A stretch of 64,000 nucleotides of DNA from Rhodocyclales bacterium. Lineage in GTDB: Bacteria; Pseudomonadota; Gammaproteobacteria; Burkholderiales; Rhodocyclaceae. The notes below the pieces were generated by a model, which saw only the letters and a program-made list of their open reading frames with translations, ran no database searches and was not told where the DNA came from. Shown piece by piece: positions 36,796 to 44,473 of the stretch. The stretch covers positions 1-64,000 of the forward strand of contig JACRLX010000012.1 in the NCBI GenBank assembly GCA_016235165.1, in the 5' to 3' direction. The translations under genes were made by a program, and so were the position numbers. Within the stretch, counting starts at the first letter, position 1. Each line of letters begins with the position of its first letter.

Positions 36796-39700
36796 CTATC
36801 CTCTGCCGGTGGTGCCAGTTCGCTTTGCCGTTGCCGGTGGACTGGATGGCGTCAATGGCCACGAGCAGTCGATGACGCACACTGCGACGCGGTGTCGTTC
36901 TTCCGGTTCCAGCAGCTCGACCAGTTGCGTTGTCAGTTCCGCTGGGTCGCGGGGCTTGCGTCCGGTGGGCGAGGATGGCATGCCCTTGCCGCCGAACCAC
37001 AGCACGAGATAGATGCCGTAGCCGCCGGTTTCGGGGCCGCGCAGATACTGGTCGATCAGTTGCAATCGCAGTGAGTTCCAGATGTCACGTCCATTTTTTC
37101 GGTAGCTGTCCTTCTTGATCTCGACCGGAACGCGCCAGCCGTTGAATATGACTCCGAGATCGGAACGCTTGTCCTCTACGAAGTGCGACTCTTTATCGAC
37201 CGACGCACGATGGGGCCCAAGGCGAAGCGCCAGATCGTCCATCAACAGATTGCGGCACTCGTTTTCCACTTTCGGCGTCCTGGTTTGATCCGGATGCGAA
37301 TCCCAGAAAAAGCGATAGGCGTTGCTCGCACCGTGGCGGATATTTTCGGCGAGTGCATCCAGGTGCTCCAGAGTCAGGGCCGCCAGGTCGCCAGGTCCGG
37401 CCGGCGCTCCACCGTTTAGCGCGGCGAGCATCTCGGGAACGTCGGGATGGCGGAATTCCGCTTCGCGGCGGACGGTCGCCTGGCTGTGAAGCGCGTGGCG
37501 CAATGCATTGCGCCAGGGCGCCAGCCCGGCGCGGAATACGAGGCTTTCCAGCGCGATTCCTGCGTCTTTTTCGGGACGCGCGCCCAACTGGCCGATGAGC
37601 GACTCGATCGAGTTGGCTTTGCGCATGGCATCGGTAACCGTATGTACGCCGCCTTCGATTCGGTGGGGCGCGGAGTGCGGGCCGAGCAAGCCGATCAGCC
37701 ACGCCAGGGCTTCGACCGGCAAGGCCCGCGCAAACGGCCACTGCTCGCCCCTTTCCGGCAGAAAGCCGGACAGGAGATCGATGCGGGTTTGGCTCCTGCC
37801 GACATGAGTCGCCAAGGGTTTGTCGTATCGACTCGGCTGGATCAGAAAGCCCGCGGCTAACCACAGGGTCTTCTGTGCGCTTTCGAGGCTCTTTCTTGCC
37901 AGCCTCGCATCGATCAGGCCCAGGAAATCACCTTCCGGCAGATGCCGCATGCCGGCCTTGAGCAGGATTTCCAGACTGTGGAACTGGTCACATTTTGCAC
38001 GCAGCGGAAATCCGTCCAGCAGTTTCGGCAGTGCCGATCGAGCAAACTCAGGTGACTCACCTTGATCGCGAAGGCTATGGATACCCGCGGGTTGCGCATT
38101 GCCGGCCTTCAGGGAGGCCAGGGCGTAGACGATCAGGACCTCGGCGACCAGCGCCGGCTTGTTGTGCTTGAGGTCATCGAACCAGGCGGCGGGCTTGTTG
38201 ATGCCATGGGCGTAGTACATGGCTACCAGTTTCTTCAGGGTTGCGTCCGGCAGAGCCAGGGTTTCTTCCGGTGCCTCCAATGCGCCAACGAGACAGGGAA
38301 GGGTGACCAGATGGCGGCGGCTTTCCGCCGCAAGGCGAAATATGTCGGACGTCTCGGGCAGGTCGGATCGTTGGGGGGCGTGGCGCAGCGCGATCAGCGC
38401 GTCCTGGATCAGGTCGGCGTCCCTGTCCAGCAGGGCCGACAGCCTTGCGCGCGGGGTATCGCCGGGTGCATCGCGCCGGTAACCGAGATAGGCCTCGGCG
38501 AGCGCGCCAAGGGCGTTCGGCGGCGCCGTTCCGGCGCGCAGGGCGGCCTGGTGGGAGCAGAAGTACGACAGCCATTCGCGCTTGTTGCGTTGGTGCTCTT
38601 CCTTCCGCTCCAAGCCATGTCGCACATGCTCCCAATGGTCGTCGGTAACTTTGCAGGTGAGCATTGTGTCAAGCCACGGGCTGAATCGCGGGCGCCGCTG
38701 GCACCAGTCGACGAGCAGGTCAAGCGACATGCCTTCGTTTCCCGTACCGCGCCACAACGTCGCAACGGCTTCCTGAAAGAGTTCCGCGGCGATGTCGTCC
38801 CGGCCAATTCGCTCCGCCTGATCCAGCAGCCAGAGGCCCCAATCGGGTGATGGGGTGGCATCGAAGAGCCGGCGCGTCCATTCATACACAAAGAATGTTT
38901 CCTTCGCGGCGGCGCGATCCAGGCCGGCGGACAAGACCTTTTTGCAGACTTGCGGATGGGCCGACAGCCATGCGGTAATTTCCTTCTGTCCATCGGGGAT
39001 GCGCGATCCATGCTGGTCCAGGCCGATGCCCAGCCAGCCATGCAGGCGCTCTCCGGCTACCGCCTCGCCATGGTTCTCCAAGCCCCTGAGCAGCAGCGCG
39101 GGGATCAGCTCCGACAACGGATCCCAATACTCGATGGGTCGTCTGAATTCAGGTCTGGCAGCCAACTGGTCGAGCAGGACCGGAAGCACCTCGTTCGGTG
39201 TTCGTTTCAGGAAATCCTCGGACCAGAACATCCGATAAGACCCGATGAAGTTTTCCTGCCTGGGGACGTGCAGATGATCGAATATCCGATCAGGCGGAAG
39301 GTGATTGGGATAGAGAGCGTCGAGAAGGATGCCTGCCAGTTCGTCATCGGCGTCGGCGACCTTGCCCGTCAGGATGTCGGCGAGGAGCGTCAGGCTTGCG
39401 GCTGCCCCATTCCCCTGTCCCGGTGGCTGCGCGCGCAGCCAGGCAATCAGCGCGCTGTCCCGTATCTTCCGCCAACGGCTGTCGTCCCTGACGACCGCTT
39501 CCAGCGTCTCGGCCAGGGCGGGTGCCGGATCGCCGTGACAGAGGGCCTCCAGCACGCAATCGACGACCGACTGATCGTGCTCGTCGCGGCTGCGGTTGCC
39601 AAGAATTTCCCGGAAAGCATCCCTCATGTTTTCGGTGGTCAGGGCAGCCATCGGCGCCCGGTTCCAGTGGCCGCCCAGGATCCACGGGTAGCGCCTGGCT

Positions 39701-40851
39701 TCGTCGCCCAGGGCATCGAGCAGGGCGCGCTTGTCCTCCTGGGGCATGGCGCGCACATCGCCGTACAGCATGACTGCGACCGGATCGCGGGTGATCAGGT
39801 CGCGTCTGGCGTCGCCGTCAAGGAAGGCGGCGAGCCAGGCCCAGAGCCCCCGCAGGCCCGCAACCGGCTTGCCGTCGCTGCCCGCAAGCAGGGCAAGGAT
39901 GCGTCGCCGGGAAAGTTCGCCCTGAAAAATTCGGTCGGCCAGGTAGCGCGCGGCGAGGAACTCGGCAGTGCTGCGGTGAGCCGGCATGCGCCGCAGTTCG
40001 CCGTCTTCCTGAAACAAGCGTGATGCCAACGCCATTCCAAGTGGAAGGGGGGGCGGCGGCGCGATTTCGGAGAGCGGCGGGTGGCTGGCGTCCGCTTGGG
40101 CCGGGATCTGCGCTATTCCTGATTTGTCCGCCAGGAGCAGCACCGTTGAAAGGAAACCGGTCGCATTAAGCAGGTCTTCGACCGAGGGCTGCCTTCCAGC
40201 CATGGCAAGTTGATGTTGGGTATTCGGTTCCTCGGTCATGCGGCGGCAGGCGAGTTCGAAGCATTCCCGGCGGCTCGTGAACCAGTTCTTTCCCTTGAAG
40301 GCTTCCACGAGCAACTTCAGGTTTTGCGGATTGCCCAGCATTTCGTCCAGGCCGGCTTTTTGAATCTGTTCGAGGAACTTGTCGGCCGGGCCTTCCAGCC
40401 ATGCGCTGGCGAGGCAATGGATTTCATCGCCGGTGAAGGGCTCGATATGCAGCACAGTCGGGTTGCCGCTCAGCACCTCGCGGTCCGATGTGCCGAGCCA
40501 GTCCGCTTCGCGACAGGAGAGGCGAAACCGGGGCTCGCCCAGCCGCGCCAATTGGCGGCTGATCGCGTCGATGGCGAGGCGACCGTCGCCGCCGCCCACG
40601 CGCATTTCGTCGAGGCCGTCGATGAACAGGGTCTTCCCCCGCCAGGCGTCCAGGTTTTCGCGGCGCAGGAATTCGCGGGCCGGTATCCGGACGCAGCCCT
40701 CCTGCCGGGCTTCTTCGGTGAAGCAGTCGGTCTTGCCCGCACCCGGTTCTCCGAGCAGCACGTAAGCGGGGCATTGCCGGAACTCCGCAAGCAATGCCGG
40801 TTGCTTGTCGTTTTCGCGACAGCGGCGCGGAATGTGAATGTCCGCCTTCAT
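36796..40851 (-). CDS. NACHT NTPase with C-terminal PD-(D/E)xK nuclease motif
   Basis: A 1351-residue STAND-type protein. The NTPase is at the very N-terminus: Walker A GEPGAGKT (residues 34-41), Walker B LFIDGLDEM (about 75-83, the NACHT form), FRLSCREADW, NPQNLKLLVEAF, and the winged-helix HRSTAEFLAARYL near 300. About 900 helical residues follow that look like ARM/HEAT-type repeats and may sense a trigger. Near the end SDLGVIF, then VPVEIKKD gives Asp1231, Glu1244 and Lys1246, the D-ExK pattern of restriction-like nucleases. Start ATG 40851 overlaps the stop of the AAA gene (ATGA). NACHT proteins with nucleases act in antiphage immunity; this order, NTPase first and nuclease last, is unlike Avs proteins. 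Confidence 0.8.
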   Translation of the reverse strand: MKADIHIPRRCRENDKQPALLAEFRQCPAYVLLGEPGAGKTDCFTEEARQEGCVRIPAREFLRRENLDAWRGKTLFIDGLDEMRVGGGDGRLAIDAISRQLARLGEPRFRLSCREADWLGTSDREVLSGNPTVLHIEPFTGDEIHCLASAWLEGPADKFLEQIQKAGLDEMLGNPQNLKLLVEAFKGKNWFTSRRECFELACRRMTEEPNTQHQLAMAGRQPSVEDLLNATGFLSTVLLLADKSGIAQIPAQADASHPPLSEIAPPPPLPLGMALASRLFQEDGELRRMPAHRSTAEFLAARYLADRIFQGELSRRRILALLAGSDGKPVAGLRGLWAWLAAFLDGDARRDLITRDPVAVMLYGDVRAMPQEDKRALLDALGDEARRYPWILGGHWNRAPMAALTTENMRDAFREILGNRSRDEHDQSVVDCVLEALCHGDPAPALAETLEAVVRDDSRWRKIRDSALIAWLRAQPPGQGNGAAASLTLLADILTGKVADADDELAGILLDALYPNHLPPDRIFDHLHVPRQENFIGSYRMFWSEDFLKRTPNEVLPVLLDQLAARPEFRRPIEYWDPLSELIPALLLRGLENHGEAVAGERLHGWLGIGLDQHGSRIPDGQKEITAWLSAHPQVCKKVLSAGLDRAAAKETFFVYEWTRRLFDATPSPDWGLWLLDQAERIGRDDIAAELFQEAVATLWRGTGNEGMSLDLLVDWCQRRPRFSPWLDTMLTCKVTDDHWEHVRHGLERKEEHQRNKREWLSYFCSHQAALRAGTAPPNALGALAEAYLGYRRDAPGDTPRARLSALLDRDADLIQDALIALRHAPQRSDLPETSDIFRLAAESRRHLVTLPCLVGALEAPEETLALPDATLKKLVAMYYAHGINKPAAWFDDLKHNKPALVAEVLIVYALASLKAGNAQPAGIHSLRDQGESPEFARSALPKLLDGFPLRAKCDQFHSLEILLKAGMRHLPEGDFLGLIDARLARKSLESAQKTLWLAAGFLIQPSRYDKPLATHVGRSQTRIDLLSGFLPERGEQWPFARALPVEALAWLIGLLGPHSAPHRIEGGVHTVTDAMRKANSIESLIGQLGARPEKDAGIALESLVFRAGLAPWRNALRHALHSQATVRREAEFRHPDVPEMLAALNGGAPAGPGDLAALTLEHLDALAENIRHGASNAYRFFWDSHPDQTRTPKVENECRNLLMDDLALRLGPHRASVDKESHFVEDKRSDLGVIFNGWRVPVEIKKDSYRKNGRDIWNSLRLQLIDQYLRGPETGGYGIYLVLWFGGKGMPSSPTGRKPRDPAELTTQLVELLEPEERHRVAVCVIDCSWPLTPSSPPATAKRTGTTGRG

Positions 40852-42116
40852 TCGAGCCAATAGGCGGCGGGTTGCGACAGGAATTCGGCCAGGGGCACGC
40901 CACCCTCGCCGACGACGAGGGTCTTGCTGCCGGGATGGGCGGCCACGAAGGCGTCCAGCCCCCGGCTGTGATTCGGCGGTCGGCCGCTCTTGACCTCGAT
41001 GGCGAGAACCCGGCGGCCGCGAGTCAGGACGAAATCCACTTCGTGCGGGCTCTTGCGCCAGTAGTGCAGGCGGCAATCGTCGGCCATCCCGGTGTTGTAG
41101 AGGTGGGCGCCGACCGCGCTTTCCGTCAGGCGCCCCCAATGGCTGCGGTCGGCGCGGGCCTCGGCGAAGCCGTAGCCGGTTTCGACGGACATCAAGGCGG
41201 TGTTGAGGACGTTGAGCTTGGGCGGCGAAGCCCGCATGCGCAGGCGGTTGGCCGAGAACATTTGCAGGCCGGCCAGCAGGCCTGCGTTGGCCAGCAATTC
41301 CAGGTAATCGGCAATGGTGTTGGTATGGGCCTTGTCGCCGGCGTCGCGCAGATTCTCGGCCATCTTGGAATAGGTGAACACCTGACCGGAGTAGTCGCAC
41401 CCTAGGCGGAACAATTGCTTGAGCAGGAACTTCTTGTCCACCCGGTTGAGCGCGAACACATCCTTCTCGATACTGGGTTCGATGAGGCTATCGCGGACGT
41501 AACGGCGCCAATCACTTTCGCTGCGGATGCGGTCGGCGCTGCCGGGATAGCCACCGAAGTAGATGAATTCCTCCAGCGACAGGCCAAAAGCCTCCTGCAT
41601 TTCGGGGAAGGACCAATGGCCGAGGCGGATCAGGTCATAGCGTCCGGTCAGGCTCTCGCTCAGTCCGCGTTGCACCAGCAGCGGCGAGGAACCGAGCAGG
41701 ACCACATGCATGTCGAGGCCCTCGGCCCGATCCGCATCCCACAGACCCTTGACGATTTCCGACCAGCGCGGAACTTTCTGGATTTCGTCGAGGACGAGGA
41801 CATAGCCCTTCTTGGAATCTTGCGCGGCGGCACGCGCCGCTTGCCAGACTCGGACGAGCCAGGCGGCGTCGGCAATGATGAGGTCGGCAGTGATTTCCTC
41901 AACGGGAGTGCGAGGGCTGGGGCGGGGTGCAACCGGCTGATCGGTGGCAACAAAGCGGGCCGGCTTTTCAGCGCCGATCCTGGTCAATGCTTGTCGGATC
42001 AGGGTTGTCTTGCCGACCTGACGTGGTCCGGCGACGATGGTGAGGTGGCGGACCGGTTCCCTTAGTTGCTGCAACAACTTTCCGATGTTCGCCCGCTCGA
42101 ACTCGTTGTTTGGCAT
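40848..42116 (-). CDS. AAA ATPase with DUF4143 C-terminal domain
   Basis: A 422-residue protein of the AAA_14/DUF4143 family. Walker A is GPRQVGKTT (30-38) and Walker B VLVLDEIQK; GSSPLLVQRGLSESLTGR, HWSFPEMQEAFGLSLEEFIYFGGYPG and LNTALMS are typical. The C-terminus has HYWRKSPHEVDFVLTRGRR and AIEVKSG, an E/D-ExK set that resembles a nuclease core. The biochemical role of this family is not settled. It is co-translated with the NACHT gene and read from its own sigma-70-like promoter. Confidence 0.88.
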   Translation of the reverse strand: MPNNEFERANIGKLLQQLREPVRHLTIVAGPRQVGKTTLIRQALTRIGAEKPARFVATDQPVAPRPSPRTPVEEITADLIIADAAWLVRVWQAARAAAQDSKKGYVLVLDEIQKVPRWSEIVKGLWDADRAEGLDMHVVLLGSSPLLVQRGLSESLTGRYDLIRLGHWSFPEMQEAFGLSLEEFIYFGGYPGSADRIRSESDWRRYVRDSLIEPSIEKDVFALNRVDKKFLLKQLFRLGCDYSGQVFTYSKMAENLRDAGDKAHTNTIADYLELLANAGLLAGLQMFSANRLRMRASPPKLNVLNTALMSVETGYGFAEARADRSHWGRLTESAVGAHLYNTGMADDCRLHYWRKSPHEVDFVLTRGRRVLAIEVKSGRPPNHSRGLDAFVAAHPGSKTLVVGEGGVPLAEFLSQPAAYWLE

Positions 42117-42146
42117 AGATTAATTTTGTGAGTAAATTTGCGCACA

Positions 42147-42175
42147 ATATTAATCATATTAAAGGCGGGCGTCAA
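42147..42175 (-). promoter_or_regulatory. promoter of the AAA-NACHT operon
   Basis: On the minus strand TTGACG, 17 bases, TAATAT, about 30 bases before the ATG at 42116, within the only AT-rich stretch of the area. The -35 overlaps the stop of the upstream lipoyl gene. A TTGTG-N12-CACAA inverted repeat lies just downstream and could be an operator. Confidence 0.6.
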
Positions 42176-42441
42176 TCGGTCTCGATAGTCATCACCAGCC
42201 TGCCCTCGGCGACGTGCTGGCCTTCCTCGACGAAGATCTCGACTACCGTGCCGGCGTGCGGGGTCTGGATGTCGAGCGCGACCTTGCCGGTTTCCAGGGT
42301 GATCACGTTGTCGTCGAAGTTCACCGTGTCGCCGGGCTTGACCAGGATTTCCCAGACCGTGATGTCGCCCTGGGCGCAGTTGCCGCAGGTCTCCCAGCAT
42401 TCGGGATAGATCGGGATGCGGATTTCCTTCAGCACGCTCAC
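42172..42441 (-). CDS. stand-alone biotin/lipoyl-type carrier domain with Cys cluster
   Basis: An 89-residue protein that is one lipoyl/biotinyl hammerhead domain: VWEILVKPGDTVNFDDNVITLETGKVALDI, with the attachment Lys in ETGKVAL, and AGTVVEIFVEEGQHV. Lipoylation seems likelier than biotinylation (no MKM). Before the fold the N-terminus carries an extra segment, PECWETCGNCAQGD, with three Cys that could bind metal or a cluster. It starts at GTG 42441, overlapping the trhP stop by four bases, so it is translated together with that tRNA hydroxylase. Function unknown. Confidence 0.75.
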   Translation of the reverse strand: MSVLKEIRIPIYPECWETCGNCAQGDITVWEILVKPGDTVNFDDNVITLETGKVALDIQTPHAGTVVEIFVEEGQHVAEGRLVMTIETD

Positions 42442-43757
42442 GCCAGGAAGCGCGCCACGAAGGCACCCTCGCAGCCGGGCGGCAGGGCGAGGCGCACGCG
42501 ATGCCCGCTGCCGGGAGCGACGGCCGCTGGCGTGCCTTCGGCGTTGCGCATGGCCTCGATGAGGACTTCGAGGTTGCCCTGTGGACGGATGATCTCAAGG
42601 CGGTCGCCGACGGCGAAGCGGTTCTTCACCGCGATCTCGGCCAGGCCGTCCTCATCGTAGCCAGTGACGTCGCCGACATACTGGCTGCGGCTGGATTCGG
42701 AGCTGCCGCGCAGGTAGTTCTGGTAGTCGCGGTCGGGGCGGCGTTCGTAGAAGCCGGCGGTGTAGCCGCGGTTGGCCAGGCCGTCGAGCTGGCCGATCAG
42801 TTGCGGGTCGAAGGGCCGCTCGGCGACGGCATCGTCGATGGCCTGACGGTAGCTCTGGCAACTGCGCGCGACGTAGTAGGGCGACTTGGTGCGGCCCTCG
42901 ATCTTCAGCGAATCGACGCCGATCTCGGCCAGCTTCGCCACGTACTCGATGGCGCGCAGGTCCTTCGAATTGAGGATGTAGCTGCCGTGTTCGTCCTCCT
43001 CGATCGGCATGTATTCGCCGGGACGTTCGCGCTCCTCGATCAGCCAGGCGCCGGGGCGGCGCAGCTTCGAAGGCGCGACGGGAAAAGTCGGCGCTCGCGG
43101 CACGGCGAGCTCGACATCGCCCGCCGCATCCTCGACGCCCTCATGCACTTTGTAATCCCAGCGGCAGGAGTTGGTGCAACTGCCCTGGTTGGGGTCGCGG
43201 TGGTTGAAGTAGCCGGAGAGCAGGCAGCGTCCCGAGTAGGCGATGCACAGCGCACCGTGCACGAAGACTTCGAGTTCCGTGTCCGGGCATTCCTGGCGGA
43301 TCTCGGCGACTTCATCGAGCGAGAGTTCGCGCGAAAGGATCACGCGCGTTACGCCGACGCTACGCCAGAAGTTAACCGCCGCGTGGTTGACTGTGTTGGC
43401 CTGCACCGAGAGGTGGATGGGCATCTCGGGCCAGCGTTCGCGGATCATCGCCATCAGGCCGGGGTCGGCCATGATCAGCGCGTCGGGCTGCAAGGCCATG
43501 ACCGGCGCCATGTCATCCAGGTAGGTCTTCAACTTGGCGTTGTGAGGCAGCACGTTGCTGACCACGTAGAAGCGTTTGCCGCGCGCATGGGTGGCGTCGA
43601 TCGCGGCGCCCAGCGCGGCAATGTCGCCGAACTCGTTGTTGCGCACGCGCAGGCTGTAGCGCGGTTGGCCGGCATAGATGGCGTCGGCGCCGAAATCCAG
43701 CGCAGTGCGCGCCATCGCCAGCGAACCGGCGGGGGCCAGCAGCTCTGGGGCTTTCAC
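42438..43757 (-). CDS. trhP: U32 peptidase-family tRNA hydroxylation protein TrhP
   Basis: In E. coli TrhP (YegQ) is needed for 5-hydroxyuridine at tRNA position 34. The 439 residues align with it: PELLAPAGSL, YAGQPRYSLRVRNNEF, PHNAKLKTY, MPIHLSVQANTVN, VFVHGALCIAYSGRCLLSGY, the Cys motif NQGSCTNSCRWDY, PGEYMPIEEDEHGSYI and SLKIEGRTKS. The start is GTG 43757, overlapping the stop of the GST gene. A variable loop holds a copy of the dispersed motif (AVPRAPTF). Paralogue of the rlhA gene at 26.5-28.4 kb. Confidence 0.92.
   Translation of the reverse strand: MKAPELLAPAGSLAMARTALDFGADAIYAGQPRYSLRVRNNEFGDIAALGAAIDATHARGKRFYVVSNVLPHNAKLKTYLDDMAPVMALQPDALIMADPGLMAMIRERWPEMPIHLSVQANTVNHAAVNFWRSVGVTRVILSRELSLDEVAEIRQECPDTELEVFVHGALCIAYSGRCLLSGYFNHRDPNQGSCTNSCRWDYKVHEGVEDAAGDVELAVPRAPTFPVAPSKLRRPGAWLIEERERPGEYMPIEEDEHGSYILNSKDLRAIEYVAKLAEIGVDSLKIEGRTKSPYYVARSCQSYRQAIDDAVAERPFDPQLIGQLDGLANRGYTAGFYERRPDRDYQNYLRGSSESSRSQYVGDVTGYDEDGLAEIAVKNRFAVGDRLEIIRPQGNLEVLIEAMRNAEGTPAAVAPGSGHRVRLALPPGCEGAFVARFLA
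43084..43106 (-). repeat. dispersed motif, copy 9 (inside trhP)
   Basis: On the minus strand GCCGT, GCCGCG, A, GCGCCGACTT, T. Sense frame, reading A-V-P-R-A-P-T-F in a loop that varies between homologues. Confidence 0.6.
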
Positions 43758-44473
43758 TTGGAAGTCGGCGCCGGCGGCACGGCGCGAAAGTCCGTCGTGA
43801 CGGTGCCGATCTGCGCCAGTTCGGCTTCGTGGGGCGGATCGCGAAAATCTTCCGCCAGCGCAGTGGCTTCCCATTCACGCAACGCGGGGTGGGCAAGCAG
43901 GCGGGCCGCATAGTCGCCGGCGGCCCCGGCGGGCGCGATGCCATAGGTACGGAAGCGATAGGCGACCGGGGCGAAAAAGGCATCGGCCGCGGTGAAGGCG
44001 GCACCGGCCAGGAAGGGGCCGCCGAAGCGCGCCAGGCCCTCGTCCCACAGGGTTTCGATACGCGCGATGTCGGCCAGCAGTTCGGGCGAGCGCCGCGCCA
44101 CCGCGACGCGCACGCCGATGTTCATGCCATGCTGGCCGCGCAACGCGTTGAATCCGGAATGCATCTCGGCGCAGGCGCTGCGCGCCCAGGCGCGGGCAAT
44201 GGCGTCGGCCGGCCAGACGCCGGGGTGGCGCTCGGCGAGGTATTCGGCGATGGCCAGGGAATCCCAGACCACGGTGTTGCCATCGACCAGCCAGGGCACC
44301 TTGCCGGAAGGCGAGACCTGGCGGAAATCGTCCTCCGCGCCGGGCGTGAAGCGGTGCAGGCGTTCCTCGAAGGGGATGCCCAGCGCGCGCAGCAGTACCC
44401 AGGGCCGCAGCGACCACGACGAGTAGTTCTTGTTGGTGATGTGCAGGAGCGGCCTGACGCGGGCGTCGTTCAT
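43754..44473 (-). CDS. glutathione S-transferase family protein
   Basis: A 239-residue two-domain GST. The thioredoxin-like N-domain has NYSSWSLRPWVLLRALGIPFEE (Ser at the catalytic position), SGKVPWLVDG with the cis-Pro, and WDSLAIAEYLAERHP; the helical C-domain begins near residue 90. This variety is often annotated as a GST of the YfcF/maleylacetoacetate isomerase kind; substrate unknown. Its last residues (AVPPAPTSK) come from a copy of the dispersed motif. It overlaps the GGDEF-EAL gene upstream by four bases. Confidence 0.88.
   Translation of the reverse strand: MNDARVRPLLHITNKNYSSWSLRPWVLLRALGIPFEERLHRFTPGAEDDFRQVSPSGKVPWLVDGNTVVWDSLAIAEYLAERHPGVWPADAIARAWARSACAEMHSGFNALRGQHGMNIGVRVAVARRSPELLADIARIETLWDEGLARFGGPFLAGAAFTAADAFFAPVAYRFRTYGIAPAGAAGDYAARLLAHPALREWEATALAEDFRDPPHEAELAQIGTVTTDFRAVPPAPTSK
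43761..43783 (-). repeat. dispersed motif, copy 10 (3' end of the GST gene)
   Basis: On the minus strand GCCGT, GCCGCC, G, GCGCCGACTT, C. Sense frame, reading A-V-P-P-A-P-T-S immediately before the last Lys and the stop. Confidence 0.6.
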
